Source: Podarcis raffonei (lineage: Eukaryota > Chordata > Lepidosauria > Squamata > Lacertidae). From it: a DNA stretch of 64,000 bases. Location: contig NC_070614.1 in NCBI RefSeq assembly GCF_027172205.1, positions 39,190,001 to 39,254,000 of the forward strand. The letters run 5' to 3'. Both the position numbers and the translations under genes were made by a program. Under the pieces are notes generated by a model. The model saw nothing but the letters and a program-made list of their open reading frames with translations, was not told the origin of the DNA and did not search any database. Below are positions 11,127-22,408 of this stretch, in pieces; position 1 is the first letter of the stretch; each line of letters starts with the position of its first letter.

Positions 11127-11560
11127 TGTTGTTGTTGTTGTTGTTAAAATTTATATACCTAGAGGTCTCAGGGCGGTTCACAGAACAAAATCAAAATATA
11201 AAACCACAGTATATATAATCAAAATAAAAACAACTTAATAACACCCCCCCCAAAGAACCACATTTTAAAAGGGCACCGGATGTCAATCGAATCAATGAAA
11301 GTTCTGGTTAAAAAGGAACGTTTTTGCCTGGCACCTAAAAGTGTATAATGAAGGCACCAGGTGAACTTCGCTGGGGAGGGCATTCCATAGAGGGGGAGCC
11401 ACTGCAGAGAAGGCTCGTTCTCATGTTGCCACCATTTGGACCTCTCAAGGAGGAGGCACACGAGGAAGGACCTCAGAAGATGATCTCAGGGTCCAGATAG
11501 GTTTATATGGAAAGAGGCGGTCCTTGAGGTTCTTAGCTCTACACTGAACCAAACTCCCAG
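11127..11560 (-). mobile_element. LINE 3' end with (GTT)n tail
   Basis: Begins with a GTT run, then 'aaaatttatatacctagagg' and 'tttttgcctggcacctaaaa', 'cattccatagagggggagcc'. The same text occurs at 54090-54720, so this is a LINE 3' end read backwards. At 11340 it provides the uninterrupted counterpart of the site into which a mariner MITE inserted at 54280. Confidence 0.6.
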
Positions 11561-12714
11561 AATCCTTTGCTGCTATATTTTATAATTCCCACGATGATGA
11601 CATGTGAATATATATATGTGTGTGAGTGTGTGTGTGTGTGAGTGATATAACATATATATAGGGTGTAATAACATTGAGGGGCATTACTGTGAGTATGTCC
11701 AAAGTGCTTTGTTATTAGAAGCATAACTCCTCCCCTATTATTATTTTCTGCTGGAGACTTCTTGATGTAGCAGGCATAAATTCAACAGGTGAAGCCTTCT
11801 GGATGGTGGATGGCAATTGCATGTGGGCAATCTGGATGAGTCAGGAGGTGGGGAGTCAGCAAATGTGCTTGTGCACGGGAGCTGGGACTTTCTTTTGCTG
11901 TTGCCTTTCCTTTCATCTCAGTGGGATTTTTCCTGAAAATTGCTCAGAGCGTTCTTCCAGAGCAGAAGTCCTGGAAGACATCCGAGTTCAGCCTCTCTTC
12001 TCTCCCCAACACCAGTAAACACAGAAGGCTTGAATACTGACTCTGCCAGTGGGGGTGCCCGAATGCAGAGAAAGGGCAGCAAAACAGACTGAAAATTCCA
12101 TGGAAAATCTGTTTAGTACTAGGCTGTTAGTCATTGCCTTCCATGGCAAAATTACTATCTGTATTGTCTCTAGTGTAGTAAATCCATACATTAATGCACT
12201 GTTTGTACCTGAAGATGAAAACACAGTACAAACTGTGATTTTAACCAAAGTTAAAGACTTTGCGATAGCATTCAATTGAATCTTCTGCTTGCATCCTTGT
12301 TTATAAATACTCTGCAGTCCCCATAAATGGATTTTTAATCAGATTGGTTTCCTGCAAAAAAAAGGTCACATGTGGTTGTTAAAAAACAATTATTGTTCAC
12401 CTTTTGGTTAAGGTAAAACCCTTTAAGATGATTTCCCATAAAATAAAGAAGAATATCAATCAAGAAGGATATCACAGTGTAGGGATTTCGTACACTGGAG
12501 ACAATACAGATGTCATTCTTCAGGGTTCAGCTGCCTCTGCAGAATCTCTAGAAGTTAAATCTCTGAATCTGTTTGGCGTGTGCTTGTGCGTGTGTCTTGC
12601 CTGTCATGCAAAAGCATGTGTATGCCTGCACATGAGCACTAAAGCATCATGCAACATACAGAAAAGCTTTTCACACATTGCAACTGTTGAGGTATTTCTA
12701 TTATATTAAGGAAA
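11561..12714. other. Intergenic, nothing recognised
   Basis: A TG/TA-rich simple stretch lies near 11608-11660. A short plus-strand frame around 12049-12279 shows no known domain and no splice context; I do not call it a gene. Confidence 0.4.
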
Positions 12715-12915
12715 TAGCTTTGGGGGGGAATGTGCATATTAGGCAAGATTGAATGCAAAAATGCATATTTGCTTATGAAATTTCATGAGAACTTAAAAAA
12801 TAAAAATAAAAAATAAACACACCACAAACTGATGTGGAAATGTGGAAAATCAAATTTATGATTGGGAAAATGAGAAATGGAGAGAAACAGAAATTGACAT
12901 ATTAGCTATATTGCA
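12715..12915. repeat. Unclassified AT-rich interspersed repeat, copy 1
   Basis: Shares 'aaaatgcatatt', 'aatttcatgagaactt' and 'gatgtggaaatgtggaaaat' with copies at 17320-17770, 20185-20600 and 47090-48190. The family has repeated AAATGCAT units and no coding potential. I cannot assign it to a class. Confidence 0.5.
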
Positions 12916-13203
12916 GACCAGTAACATTTCCCCAGTATATCATTAAACAAAAGGAACCCACACCCTTTTAGTTGAGCACAGCTTATTGCAGAGTAAATGG
13001 ATATAGCATATGTTAGATCAGACCTCCCATCAACCCCAATCAGCCTGGCTGCTTGGGCCAACCCTCAGTGTTGTTGAGTGTTGTAAGTCAACACCATCTA
13101 TTGGGTCAAAGGTTCCCTATGCCTGAATTAAGCGGTACAGTCTTTAACAATCTGCAACAATGTGAAAGTAAGAGAAGCAGAATCAGGCAGTGATTCTGGG
13201 CAT

Positions 13204-13846
13204 AAGAATAGGGCTAATAGACACGTGTCCCTGTTTCAGAGAATAAAGGTCATTCCTGTTTCAGAGAATAAAGCCTGATTAAAGGTCAAATTGCATAAAT
13301 GTTCAGTGACACACACACACATACACTTATTAAGTATAACTGTTTAATTGTACATTGAAAAGGGAAATAACGCTGTATGTGTATGGCTAAAGGGACCTTA
13401 GAAAACTCCACTGAAGCTAAGTGAGACTCTCTGAGTTCCTAATAAAGGGATAATTAACTGAGAATGTATCTCTGCTACTCTCTCATGTGGTGTTTAACTT
13501 AAATCACATGAGAGGGGTATTCAGTTGCAAATCACCATTTTGTGTGAGCCAAGTCTTTGTTCTCAAGCCACCAAAGACGAAGGATGTGCTAATGGTGTTT
13601 CTTCTGGAGAGAATACAGTCAGGTTGAATGGAGTCTGTGTGGAGAGAAAGAACTTTGCTTTCAGTTCTGTTTGAAGTAATTTTATATTTTTAAGATGTTC
13701 TGCCTATGCTTGGACAAGCACATGATTTTAGGCAACTATTTGGATGTATCCTAATTGTTGTAAGTCTGTTTTGGAACAAGTTCTGTTAGTAAAGCTTTGG
13801 AACCATATTTTTGGTCTGGACAATTTTTATTCCAAGAAGAATAGGG
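13204..13846. mobile_element. Unclassified element bounded by a 10-bp direct repeat
   Basis: AAGAATAGGG occurs at 13204-13213 and 13837-13846. Inside, 'cctgtttcagagaataaag' appears twice in tandem (about 13230 and 13254) and the right end has 'gttagtaaagctttggaacc'. The arrangement is reminiscent of an LTR-type or retroposed element, but no TG...CA ends fit the repeats. It may be an old insertion of unknown class. Confidence 0.35.
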
Positions 13847-14624
13847 TTTTAGTCATCCTATTGCTTCCATATGCACAATTTTAATAACTGCAGTACTTAC
13901 TGCAGCCTTCCTTTTAGGGCATAACACATACCAGGTGATTTACACAATCATAAATCATAAGTTACATTAGCAGCCAGAAAATTCAGACCGTAGGTAACAT
14001 CCAACAGTGTCTATCCACCGGTGGAACAGGCATCTCATGCAACAGGACTTTTCCTTCCTCTCCTGCAGCCCCATGGGCCCCACTATCTGCTCGTAGGGGT
14101 TACATAACCTTCACCAGGTTGGTGAAGGCTTACTTGGTGGATATTCAGGGATCTAAAAACCACAGCTCATCTTCTCACTTTGACAGCCTTTATGCATGGT
14201 GAAGAGTGGGGCTCCTGATAAGCTGAAAGAGAAGTCTGAAATATGTTTAAGTAGCAAATCAATAATAAGGCATTCTACTATGTTGAGGACTTGTTGTTGA
14301 AGTTCTCCCTATTTCATGATGGTGAACAAAACATCCTTATTCCATAAATCAAAACAAAGCGTTTTGGGGAGGAAAGGACAAGAAAGTATGACATCTATGA
14401 CAAAGTAGACCCTGGCTGAATTGCTAATCCCTAAGTTCTCTTAAAATAGGCAGGCAAAAGAAGGTCAAAAATATTTATTTTATGGGTGGGACTATGAATT
14501 AGAGGTAGAAATGAAAATCCATTGTTAATAATACAGAAAGGCCATCTGTTCCCAGCCACTTACCTTGATGCAGGGAGAGATCCTTTGGGGAGAGTGACCT
14601 GCTCCCAACCCTCCATTTTGTATA

Positions 14625-14803
14625 CAGTGATACCTCGGTTTTCGAAAGCCGTAAACCCGGAAGAAAATGCTTTGGTTTTTTAACTCTCCTCGGAAGTTGA
14701 ACATGCCATGCGGCTTCGGTACTGAGTTTTCAGTTTTTGAACGTTTTGGAACTCGGACAGTCTTCCGGAATGGATTATGTCTGAAAACTGAGGTACCCAT
14801 TGT
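14625..14803. mobile_element. Tigger-type MITE, short copy
   Basis: Starts CAGTGATACCTCGGTTTTCG after TA and ends 'ctgaggtacccattg'. The interior has the family phrases 'ttcggtactgag' and 'cggaatggattatgtc'. Related to the element at 558. Confidence 0.65.
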
Positions 14804-15106
14804 GCTATCAAGTTTATTTTTGTGATGGACATTCTTTCTCCTGTTTAGTACTAAGCTGGTAAGTTAGGCTACACCTTTTTATTGTTTTATGTAATGTTTT
14901 ATATCATGTTGCATGGATTTCTGTATTTATAGTCCTATATATACATATGATTCATATATATTTGTAGATACAAATTAAGTGTATTTATTATTGTTCAGTT
15001 GGTATGTTGTGAACACAATTTTTCTGGAAAAGTGGTCTATATAAATAAACTGATGATGAACAAGAGGTGGGTCTGGTTGTCCCTGTCTTGCCTGCTCATT
15101 TTCTTC

Positions 15107-15109
<3 letters not shown>

Positions 15110-15162
<53 letters not shown>
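15110..15162. repeat. (CT)n microsatellite
   Basis: An uninterrupted run of about 26 CT units. Confidence 0.95.
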
Positions 15163-15164
<2 letters not shown>

Positions 15165-15399
15165 TTTTGCATTTATGAGTTTCTTTTGTCCATTGATCCA
15201 TACAGTCTCCTTCTGTCTTTCTATCTCTTGGTTATTTTTTTTCGCTCTCTCTCTCCTGGTTGGCATCATTCCATGGTAAGCTGCATGACGATGCCAGCAG
15301 GGAGCTGGACCCTGGGTGTCTGCCTGTTTGGTGTGGGGGAGAAAAAGGAGGTGGCGATTCTTACTGTTCCAAACTCCGGACCAATCGGACCCCCGTACG

Positions 15400-15833
15400 T
15401 TGTCCCATCGCCCGCCTCGCAGTCCCTTCTGCTGACACGCTGTCAGAATTCCACCCCAAGGATGAAATAAACAGGTTCTTCAGTTCAGACAGAAGCCGAG
15501 AGCTGTGCTCCCCGTGTGGGGCCGGGTCAAGGTTCGACCCCAACATACCAACACTAGCAGGGTGCGAGGAATGCAGGAGAAGAGAATTCTTCGCAGCCCC
15601 AGACAGACACTCAGAGATACTCCTCGCACACTCTGGAGACCTTGTGCCACCGCTGAGCTTTGGACACACTGAGCGGAGGAACAAGGCGAGGAACAAAAAG
15701 CCCTTCATGTCCGGATGCGGAGCAGAGACCGTGTGCACCGCACAGAAGAGAGGTCTTTGGGGAGCTGAACCCCCACAGAAAAACTTTTGCACACTCAGAT
15801 CAACTCCTCTCTCTTTCTCGGAGGATCAGAAGT
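15400..15833 (+). promoter_or_regulatory. Possible 5' untranslated exon of the GPCR gene
   Basis: GC-richer unique sequence ends at 15833 with a good donor (CAGAA|GTAAGTGG). A pyrimidine-rich acceptor-like site, ctgaaggcccag, follows at about 15955-15966, just before the receptor start codons. If used, the intron would be about 130 bp. An open frame runs through the region but has no recognisable domain. This is inference only. Confidence 0.3.
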
Positions 15834-16016
15834 AAGTGGAAGAAAAATAGGTAGACAAATTGGACACAGAGACAGCCTGGAAGACAGACAGATGTGCAGC
15901 TAAGACAATAAGTAGGTAGGTCAGAAAAGAGCAAGGTCCTGCTTTCTCGCTTTCTCTGAAGGCCCAGGGGGATGTTAAGAAGTTCTCCTGGACACCCTAC
16001 GCTTGGTCCTCTCCCC

Positions 16017-17027
16017 ATGGACCCACCAACAACCAATCTTTCATTGTGGGTGCCCTTGGGCAACGGGACTGTGTCGGAGGGAGGTGAGTCAGCCGCAGCC
16101 CTGGGAGCTGTGCTGAGCCTCATGTGTGCCACTGGTGTGGCGGGAAACCTCTACGCCTTGGCCGTGGTGCGGGCATCACCCTCAGCTTCCTCGCTCCGTG
16201 TCCACTTGGTCAACCTGGCCTTGGCCGACCTGCTGTACCTGTCGACGGCCCCCTTCATTGTCCACAACGGGCTGGTGAAGGACTGGCTTTTCGGCGAGGC
16301 CGGCTGCCGGGTCCTCCTCAGCCTGGACCTCCTCACCATGCATGCCAGCATCTTCCTGCTCACCCTGATGAGCTGTGAGCGCTACGCTGCCGTGGCCCAC
16401 CCCTTCCAGGCCGCAAGGCGTGCGCGACGCTGCCGGCAACCTCTGGCCCTGGCCATCTGGCTCCTGTCCTTTGCCCTGGCCTTGCCCATGATGGTGATGA
16501 TCCACCAGGAGGAGCGGGCGGTGGGGGACGGCGTGCCCGTCCGGCGTCTCTGCTCCCCAACCTGGAGTGAGGAGCAGTACAGGGTCTACCTGAGCGTCCT
16601 GTTCAGCACCAGCATCGTGGCTCCCGGCATCATCATCGGGTCCCTCTACTGGCGCTTGGCCAGGACTTATTGGGTGTCGCAGACGCGCGGCGGGTTGGGC
16701 CGCTCTCCAAAGAACCGGGTCTTCCTCCTCATCCTCGTCATTGTCCTGGCCTTTTGGGCTTGCTATTTGCCCTTCTGGGTCTGGCAGCTCCTGCCTCTTT
16801 ACTGCCAGCAGGCTGCCCGCCTGCCCGTCCACACAGAGATCTCCATCAACCACCTGGTGACTTGCTTGACTTACGGGAACAGCTGCATCAACCCCTTCCT
16901 CTACACCTTGCTGACGCGCAACTACCGTGAGTACCTGCGCGCCCGCCAAAGGGGGTCATCGCGCACTTCCCTGCGATGCTTCCAGAACAGAGAGAGGCCG
17001 CAAGGAGAAGGCCAGGAGGTCATCTGA
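16017..17027 (+). CDS. UTS2R-like: Urotensin-2 receptor-like GPCR
   Basis: An intact single-exon, 336-residue class A GPCR. N-glycosylation motifs NLS (7) and NGT (16) lie in the N-terminus. TM1 has GNLYAL (43-48), TM2 LALADLLYL with the sodium-site Asp71, and Cys97 can pair with Cys179. The end of TM3 is CERY (120-123, in place of DRY), TM6 has FWACYLPFW (246-254), and TM7 LTYGNSCINPFLY (284-296, NPxxY). The stretch LTMHASIF in TM3 and NPFLYTLLTRNYR after TM7 closely resemble the urotensin-II receptor. This family binds urotensin II/URP at the plasma membrane and couples to Gq. Non-mammals keep several UTS2R paralogues, and I cannot say which this is. An in-frame ATG 15 codons upstream (15972) is possible; I prefer 16017, which has a better context. 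The cytoplasmic tail is much shorter than in human UTS2R. Confidence 0.88.
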   Translation: MDPPTTNLSLWVPLGNGTVSEGGESAAALGAVLSLMCATGVAGNLYALAVVRASPSASSLRVHLVNLALADLLYLSTAPFIVHNGLVKDWLFGEAGCRVLLSLDLLTMHASIFLLTLMSCERYAAVAHPFQAARRARRCRQPLALAIWLLSFALALPMMVMIHQEERAVGDGVPVRRLCSPTWSEEQYRVYLSVLFSTSIVAPGIIIGSLYWRLARTYWVSQTRGGLGRSPKNRVFLLILVIVLAFWACYLPFWVWQLLPLYCQQAARLPVHTEISINHLVTCLTYGNSCINPFLYTLLTRNYREYLRARQRGSSRTSLRCFQNRERPQGEGQEVI

Positions 17028-17157
17028 GCCGAGGCAGGTAAGGAATGAAAGGCACCTGAAAAACACAGAGAGCTTCCTTATTGCTGAGTCAGAATGTTGG
17101 TCCATCAAGCTCAGGGTTGTCTCCTAGGGATGGGAGAGGATTTTTATTCCATTTGCA

Positions 17158-17325
17158 CCAGCGTGGTGCAGTGGTTGGAGTGTAGGACTAGGACCTGGGA
17201 AACAGACCAGGGTTCAAATCCCCACTCGGTCAACCTCCCAGGGTTGTTGTGTAGATAAGATTGGGAGGGGTTGAACCTTGGAGGGGAAAAGTGGGATGGA
17301 AATGCAATAAAGAAAGAAAAGTAAA
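17158..17325 (+). mobile_element. CORE-SINE (MIR-like)
   Basis: tRNA-like head 'gtggtgcagtggttggagtg' with B box 'gggttcaaatccccac', then 'cccagggttgttgtgtagat' and a degenerate A-rich end. Part of the CORE is deleted. It lies just 3' of the GPCR gene, and its tail contains an AATAAA. Confidence 0.65.
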
Positions 17326-17770
17326 AGACATTTAAATATAGTTCAATTAAATTTGCACTCTCCAAAACAATATGAGAACCGAAACTCAGCCATCCTTCAA
17401 ATGCCACACTTATCTGAATTTTGCAATGGGGTTTCCCAACCAATGGTGGTTTTTTTTTGTTTTTTTAAAGCATATGTTATGGGAAAGTGTGCTTTAGAAT
17501 TGATATATTAGTGAAAATATATTTAGCAGACAATGTGATACATTAGCACACAATGATTCATTATATTAGGATAAATTCCTAGCAACAACATATCCATTAG
17601 TCAAAACAGCATAAAAGTGTGATTATTAGGAGAAATTCACTTTAAAATGCTGAAGAATTTTCATGATTTCTTTTTTTAAATAAAATACACAAATTGCTTA
17701 AGAAATGTGGATAACCAAATTTACGATTGGGAAAAATGAAGAACTGACTAGAACTGACATAGACCAATAT
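17320..17770. repeat. Unclassified AT-rich interspersed repeat, copy 2
   Basis: Contains 'tttgcactctccaaaacaat', 'cagccatccttcaaatgcc', several A/T-rich 'aattc' units and 'gaaatgtggataaccaaatt', as in copies 1, 3 and 4. No coding capacity. Confidence 0.5.
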
Positions 17771-17920
17771 CTCTTATTGCCTACAATGGCTGGAAGAAGC
17801 TCTTTTGGATTTTAGGCAGCAGGAATTCCCAGCCCTACCTGGAGATGCCAGGAATTGAACCAGGGACCTTCTGGCATGCAAAGCAGATGCCCTACCACTC
17901 AGCTACAAGGAAGGCCCAGA
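17765..17920 (-). mobile_element. tRNA-Ala-derived SINE
   Basis: On the minus strand it reads a tRNA-like head (TAGCTGAGTGGTAGGGCATC, TGCTTTGCATGCCAGAAGG, B box GGTTCAATTCC), then the body CATCTCCAGGTAGGGCTGGG. The anticodon loop context matches tRNA-Ala(TGC). It is a SINE copy, not a functional tRNA: the acceptor stem does not pair and the sequence runs on into a SINE body. Confidence 0.75.
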
Positions 17921-19329
17921 TGAGCATTGAGCATTGCCTTTATGTCTGAAGCCACGCTGCAGGGTGCAAAGCTTTGGAAACTCAGACTGCCGCAGCTTAT
18001 TGAGAGTCATTATAGGGCCTTGTTTTCTTTTCAACAGAAACTTTGATCCCCAGCATGTGTTAAGAGTTGGGTCATTCACCGAACAACTTCCTTACTAAGT
18101 GGATGGAATGGGGGGGGTTTGGTGTTAAGTGCAACGTGGGCAGTTGGGAGGGTGTACCGAATTCTTGCTCTGCCCCTAAATCACCTCCTCAGTCATTTTT
18201 CTCCTGGTGGCCATCAGAAGACTCCCCTGCCCCTCTTCCAGAAGCAAAAATGACAGGAGAGAAGGAATTTTGGAGGCATGGAGGGTTCAGCCATACACTT
18301 CCCCGAACCTTGGAGCTATTTGTAAAGCTGTTGAGGCTTCTTGCTACTTTCAGAGCATATGAAGTTGAGGGCAAGGGAGACAAAGTGTGATCCATGAGCG
18401 GTAGAGGGTTCATTTGTGCTGGGCATGGAGACCAGCGTGATTTCAGAATACCCCGTCAGCATCATCCCTCGCTCTGGAACTTTGTCATCCACAAAGTTCG
18501 GCTGGCCATCAAGGTGATGGCTTGGAAGAGGTTGGGTTGCCTTCACATTTAGCTGCACCTTGAGAACTGCAGGTTCTGTTTAAAATGAACCAATCTTCTA
18601 GCCCTCATCATTGAGGGTCATTTAGTAATTTGCAGAAATGTGGGATTTGTTTCCGAGAAAATGCAGACAGGACAGTTCTGTACATTACTAACCTTTCTTC
18701 AGTAGCAAAATCAAACTGAACTGAGGGAAATGAAAATCTAAATGCATAACGATTAAATGAAGTCCTGAAACTCCTTCTATTACAGTTTTTAAAACGCAGT
18801 GTACAGGAATGGGCGAGAGGGTGCTATTTTTTCCACAGAATATGCTTGACTAAGAGCTTAAGGGATAGATCTTCTTTGAAGTTAAAAGTATCATGATATT
18901 TAGAATTAGGCAATATTAATAGACAGTTTTTTTCTGAACTTGCACCATTGGAAAGAGAGATTATATTTTGATCAGCTATATATGCATTTTAAATATATTA
19001 GATTCCATGTCTTAAAACATTTTTCCAGTATTTTGGTTCAACTTGATATGGTTATTATTTTTAAAGACTCTAATTTAACTGACACTAGCTTTTTGCTCTC
19101 TAGTATTTTTTTTAATTAAATGGATATATTACTATTGTAACCCTTGGACATTAACAGTGAAAACCTACAATGTTTCCTTAAGTCCTTCTGTATTTAATGG
19201 AGGTAACTCCCAGGGAAATTTAGGTTGTAGCCTAAATTATTAACAGTTGACCGGGATATAATTTTCATATATTTAGTTTAATGTCAGTATTTTAAGCATC
19301 ACACTATTTTTCTCTACATTAATCCACAG
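17921..19329. other. Intergenic, AT-rich, nothing recognised
   Basis: No splice-flanked coding block or known repeat head is seen. From about 18900 the text becomes AT-rich and may be the degraded upstream part of the L1 that is clear from 19330. Confidence 0.35.
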
Positions 19330-20130
19330 GAGGCTCCTGTTTGCATCTCATGGGAGCAGTTTCTACCTTTGGCACTTGACACCTTGTAAACTTGCTAAGA
19401 TGTATAATAACTGTTGGAAATGTGGAGAACCTGGCAGAAATACATTATATACGTGGTGGACATGCAGGGGGATTAAACCATTATGGAATGATATTTATCT
19501 GGAACTAAAAATAATGTTGAAAGTGAATATTTAAAAAAATCCCAGAATTATTCTTATTGGGTATTACTGGTTTGGATATCCCCCCCAAAAACAAGGAAAA
19601 TCTTTCTGTATGCCACCACATAGCTACACATTGGAAAAGCAGATGTGTACCCACCAGATCTGATTGGTTACAAAAGCTAACAGAGTATGCGGAGTTAGAC
19701 TACTTATCAGAAAGAATCAAAGATAAATCCAAACAGGAGTTTGTCTCAAATTGGAATTGTTTTAAGGAATACTTGAAGAGTAATTGCTGCAATCTGAAAA
19801 CGGTAACGGCCTTTGAGTAGTTTCTGTGGATAACAAATTTAAAAGGAAAACCGATAGATAAGAAAATATTATAAATAAAAAGACAATGGACAAATAAGGC
19901 AATAAGTTTATTAGTACAAAATGGAAGAGACGGGAAGTTATTCATTTATGAGGAATATTATGGTTTTAAGATTACATGTTTTTCTTTTTTTGTGTACAGT
20001 AATACTTGTCGATCTATGATAATAATAATTATGAACATACTCTGAAAACAGGAATATGTATAATTGTAAGATGTAAAGTTATGATGTAAAGATATACTTG
20101 TGAGTAATAAAGGAAAATCTTAAAAAAAGA
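19330..20130 (+). mobile_element. L1-type LINE, 3' end of ORF2 and 3' UTR
   Basis: Decayed coding text for a C-terminal L1 ORF2 region: MYNNCWKCGEPGR followed by TWWTCRGIKPLWNDI is the CCHC-like end, and YLSERIKDKSKQEFVSNWNC lies further on. It ends with a poly-A-like tail near 20120-20135. Several in-frame interruptions show it is dead. A minus-strand relative lies at 52576. Confidence 0.7.
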
Positions 20131-20184
20131 AAAAGAGGGAGAAAAGAATTAGGGAGCAGAGATTTGGTTCAGTTCAAATTTAAA

Positions 20185-20600
20185 GGTGAATCTAGCTAAT
20201 TTGCATTTTTCAAAACAATAAGCAAAACAAAACACAGCCATCCTTCAAAATTCGCATTCTCTGAATGATGCAATGCAGTTCTCCAGCCAAGTAACGTGTA
20301 CCAAAATGCATATACTAAAGTATGCATAAAATGGATATTTAAGTGAAAATAACATGAAAAAATGCATTATATTAGGGATGTTAATATAAATGTTAAGGGA
20401 AATATGCTTTGCAAAAATGTGCATATTAGGTCAAGTTGCACACCAAAATGTGTACACTAAAAAAAATGCACACTAGAATTTTCATGAGGATTGAAAAAGA
20501 AAAAAGAAATTTGCAATCTGATGTAGAAATGTGAACTGAACTTCTCATATGGAAAAACGAGAAACAGAGAGAGAGAGAGAGAGAGAGAAATTGACACACA
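20185..20600. repeat. Unclassified AT-rich interspersed repeat, copy 3
   Basis: The fullest simple copy: 'gctaatttgcatttttcaaa', 'cacagccatccttcaaaatt', tandem 'aaaatgcat' units, 'attttcatgaggattgaaaa', ending in a GA microsatellite (20567-20588). Confidence 0.55.
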
Positions 20601-20810
20601 GTATTTACCCACCCTGACTTGGAATAGAAGAGATGAATTGCCCTTTTTTAACTTGTACTTTTTAAAAAGTATTGGTCATTACAACAGACAGGACTGGATC
20701 AGTTCTTAGAACCCAGCCGGTCTTCTTCTCTATCACAAATCATGTGCTGAATAAAATAACCTCACTTCCAGAGTCAGCTTAATATCGTTTGTTGTCCCAA
20801 GAAGTTACAG

Positions 20811-20880
20811 CTGTTGTTGTTGTTGATGATGATGATGGTGATGATGATGATATTGATGATGACAATGATGTTGTTGTTGT
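20811..20880. repeat. GTT/GAT simple repeat
   Basis: Alternating TGT and GAT triplet runs. Confidence 0.85.
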
Positions 20881-20984
20881 TACCACCTATCCTGTGCCAG
20901 ACGTTATCAAAGCAAATGAAAATACACCAATAAAAACAATTTAGTAGTAAATTTAATTTGTTTTAAACTGTTTTTAATGCTGTT

Positions 20985-20987
<3 letters not shown>

Positions 20988-21030
<43 letters not shown>
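20988..21030. repeat. (AT)n microsatellite
   Basis: About 21 AT units. Confidence 0.95.
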
Positions 21031-21032
<2 letters not shown>

Positions 21033-21184
21033 TCTTTGGGTGCAAAAAAGTACGGGGAAGAAAAAGGACTTCAAGGAATTAAATTATTTTCCTGTTGCTG
21101 CAGTCTTAGACTTCCCTGTAATTATTGAAAAACCAGTCCTTTTTTCCAACCAGGTACAAGGAGAGCAAACATTTAATCTTTCAG

Positions 21185-21315
21185 CAGCTTTTTTCAGCCA
21201 TGGGCCAATCCACCATCCCTCAGACCATGTGGTGGGCTGATTCCCGGACCTTTCGTGGGCCGGAATGAGAAGGCGATTGGGCCACATCCAGCCCCCGGGC
21301 CTTAGGTTGCCTGCC
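21185..21315. mobile_element. hAT/MER-like repeat fragment
   Basis: Shares 'ttttcagccatggg', 'ccatccctcag' and 'cagcccccgggccttaggtt' with 6755-6998. Confidence 0.5.
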
Positions 21316-21960
21316 CCTAATTTAAAGGGACTTTGAAAGTGGTGCCCTGCAGCTGTTTTGGACTACAACTCCCATCAGCTCCAGTCAGCAGGCCCAACAG
21401 CAGAGCATCATGGTAGTTGTAGTCCAAAGCGAATGGATTCTTGGCTAGCCCCCAGTTAGCTGCTGGACAGGCAGGCACATAGGTCACCTAGCCAGTCTTC
21501 TCCATTATGGTGTTGCCTATTTCTATTTCAATTACAGTACAGTGATTATTAGCATATGCAAATGTTATGTAAATCACTTTCCTCTTCCTGTCTTTGTATG
21601 TGTGATGCATTGCCTGTTGTTGTTTTTTTTGGAGATGCGCTAAGTGTCCACCCTCCCTCTGCCGCCGACCATGGAAAAAAACAGGCAGCAAGAGTTCCAT
21701 TTCTGTTTACAGCTCAGCCAGCCGGACCACAGGTTCCCTATCCCTGACTTCAAGATTACAGGGACATCAAAGGCTTCCTGGCCTTCTTCTGCTTTCTTTT
21801 TCTTTCCCCCACAGGTCTCCAGACTGTTAATCCATTGCAGAAACAGCGTGGACTTTGGAAGAGAAACTGCACATAGGAAAACCCTTCACAATCCCAGGGC
21901 TGCATCTCAAGAGTCACAAGCGAGGGTTGCCGGGTTGTTGCTGTTTATGCATTGGGTCAG

Positions 21961-22065
21961 TGGCGTAGCGTGGGTTGTCAGCACCCGGGGCAAGGCAAGT
22001 AATTTGCACCCCCTAACCCGTGGATTTGCGCCCCCTAACCCGTGGATTTGCACCCCCTAACCCAT
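21961..22065. mobile_element. hAT-like end with 23-bp tandem repeats
   Basis: CAGTGGCGTAGCG resembles the end of the hAT element at 5877. It is followed by three tandem units of about 23 bp of the type 'gcgccccctaacccgtgg'. The opposite end is not visible, so the copy is probably truncated. Confidence 0.5.
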
Positions 22066-22286
22066 TTTTGTCTTCAGATTTTTTTATTATAAAAAACTTG
22101 CCTGTGTATTTATGCACAGAATCATCTAATTTGTACATTTATTTGTATATGCCCCTGTATATTCCTCAGTTACTCTTTGCAGTTAGCAGCTATGCTATGC
22201 TCCAGTATTCTGAAAATGGGTCCTATTTCATTCCTGCTCTGACTTGCACCTCACAGCCTCATTTGTCTGCTTGTGAACAGGGGGAA

Positions 22287-22408
22287 CAATAGCATAGAAT
22301 CATTGTGGAGTTGGAAGGGACCCTGAGGGTCATCTAGTCCAACCCCTTGCAATGCAGGAACCTGAGATTCAGTCTCATGCTTTACTGACTGAACTATCCC
22401 AGGCTGTG
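22287..22408 (-). mobile_element. tRNA-Lys-derived SINE with CR1-type tail, deleted copy
   Basis: Minus strand: GGGATAGTTCAGTCAGTAAA, CATGAGACTGAATCTCAGG, then the CR1-like tail GGGGTTGGACTAGATGACCC and ATGATTCTATG. It has lost part of the tRNA region compared with the copy at 55090. Confidence 0.65.

Noticed and set aside
12049-12279. 76-codon frame in the intergenic region
   Set aside because: No domain, no splice or promoter context.
15260-15835. 191-codon open frame upstream of the GPCR
   Set aside because: No recognisable domain, overlaps other frames of similar length, and ends at a splice donor; better seen as a 5' UTR or non-coding sequence.
16182-16949. 255-codon frame antisense to the GPCR
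   Set aside because: It is the GC-driven mirror of the receptor coding sequence; low-complexity and without homology.
17845-17915. Possible tRNA-Ala gene on the minus strand
   Set aside because: It is the degenerate head of a SINE; no pairing acceptor stem and a SINE body follows.
21985-22070. CRISPR-like short repeats
   Set aside because: Three head-to-tail 23-bp units without spacers within a hAT-like repeat of a vertebrate genome; a minisatellite, not CRISPR.
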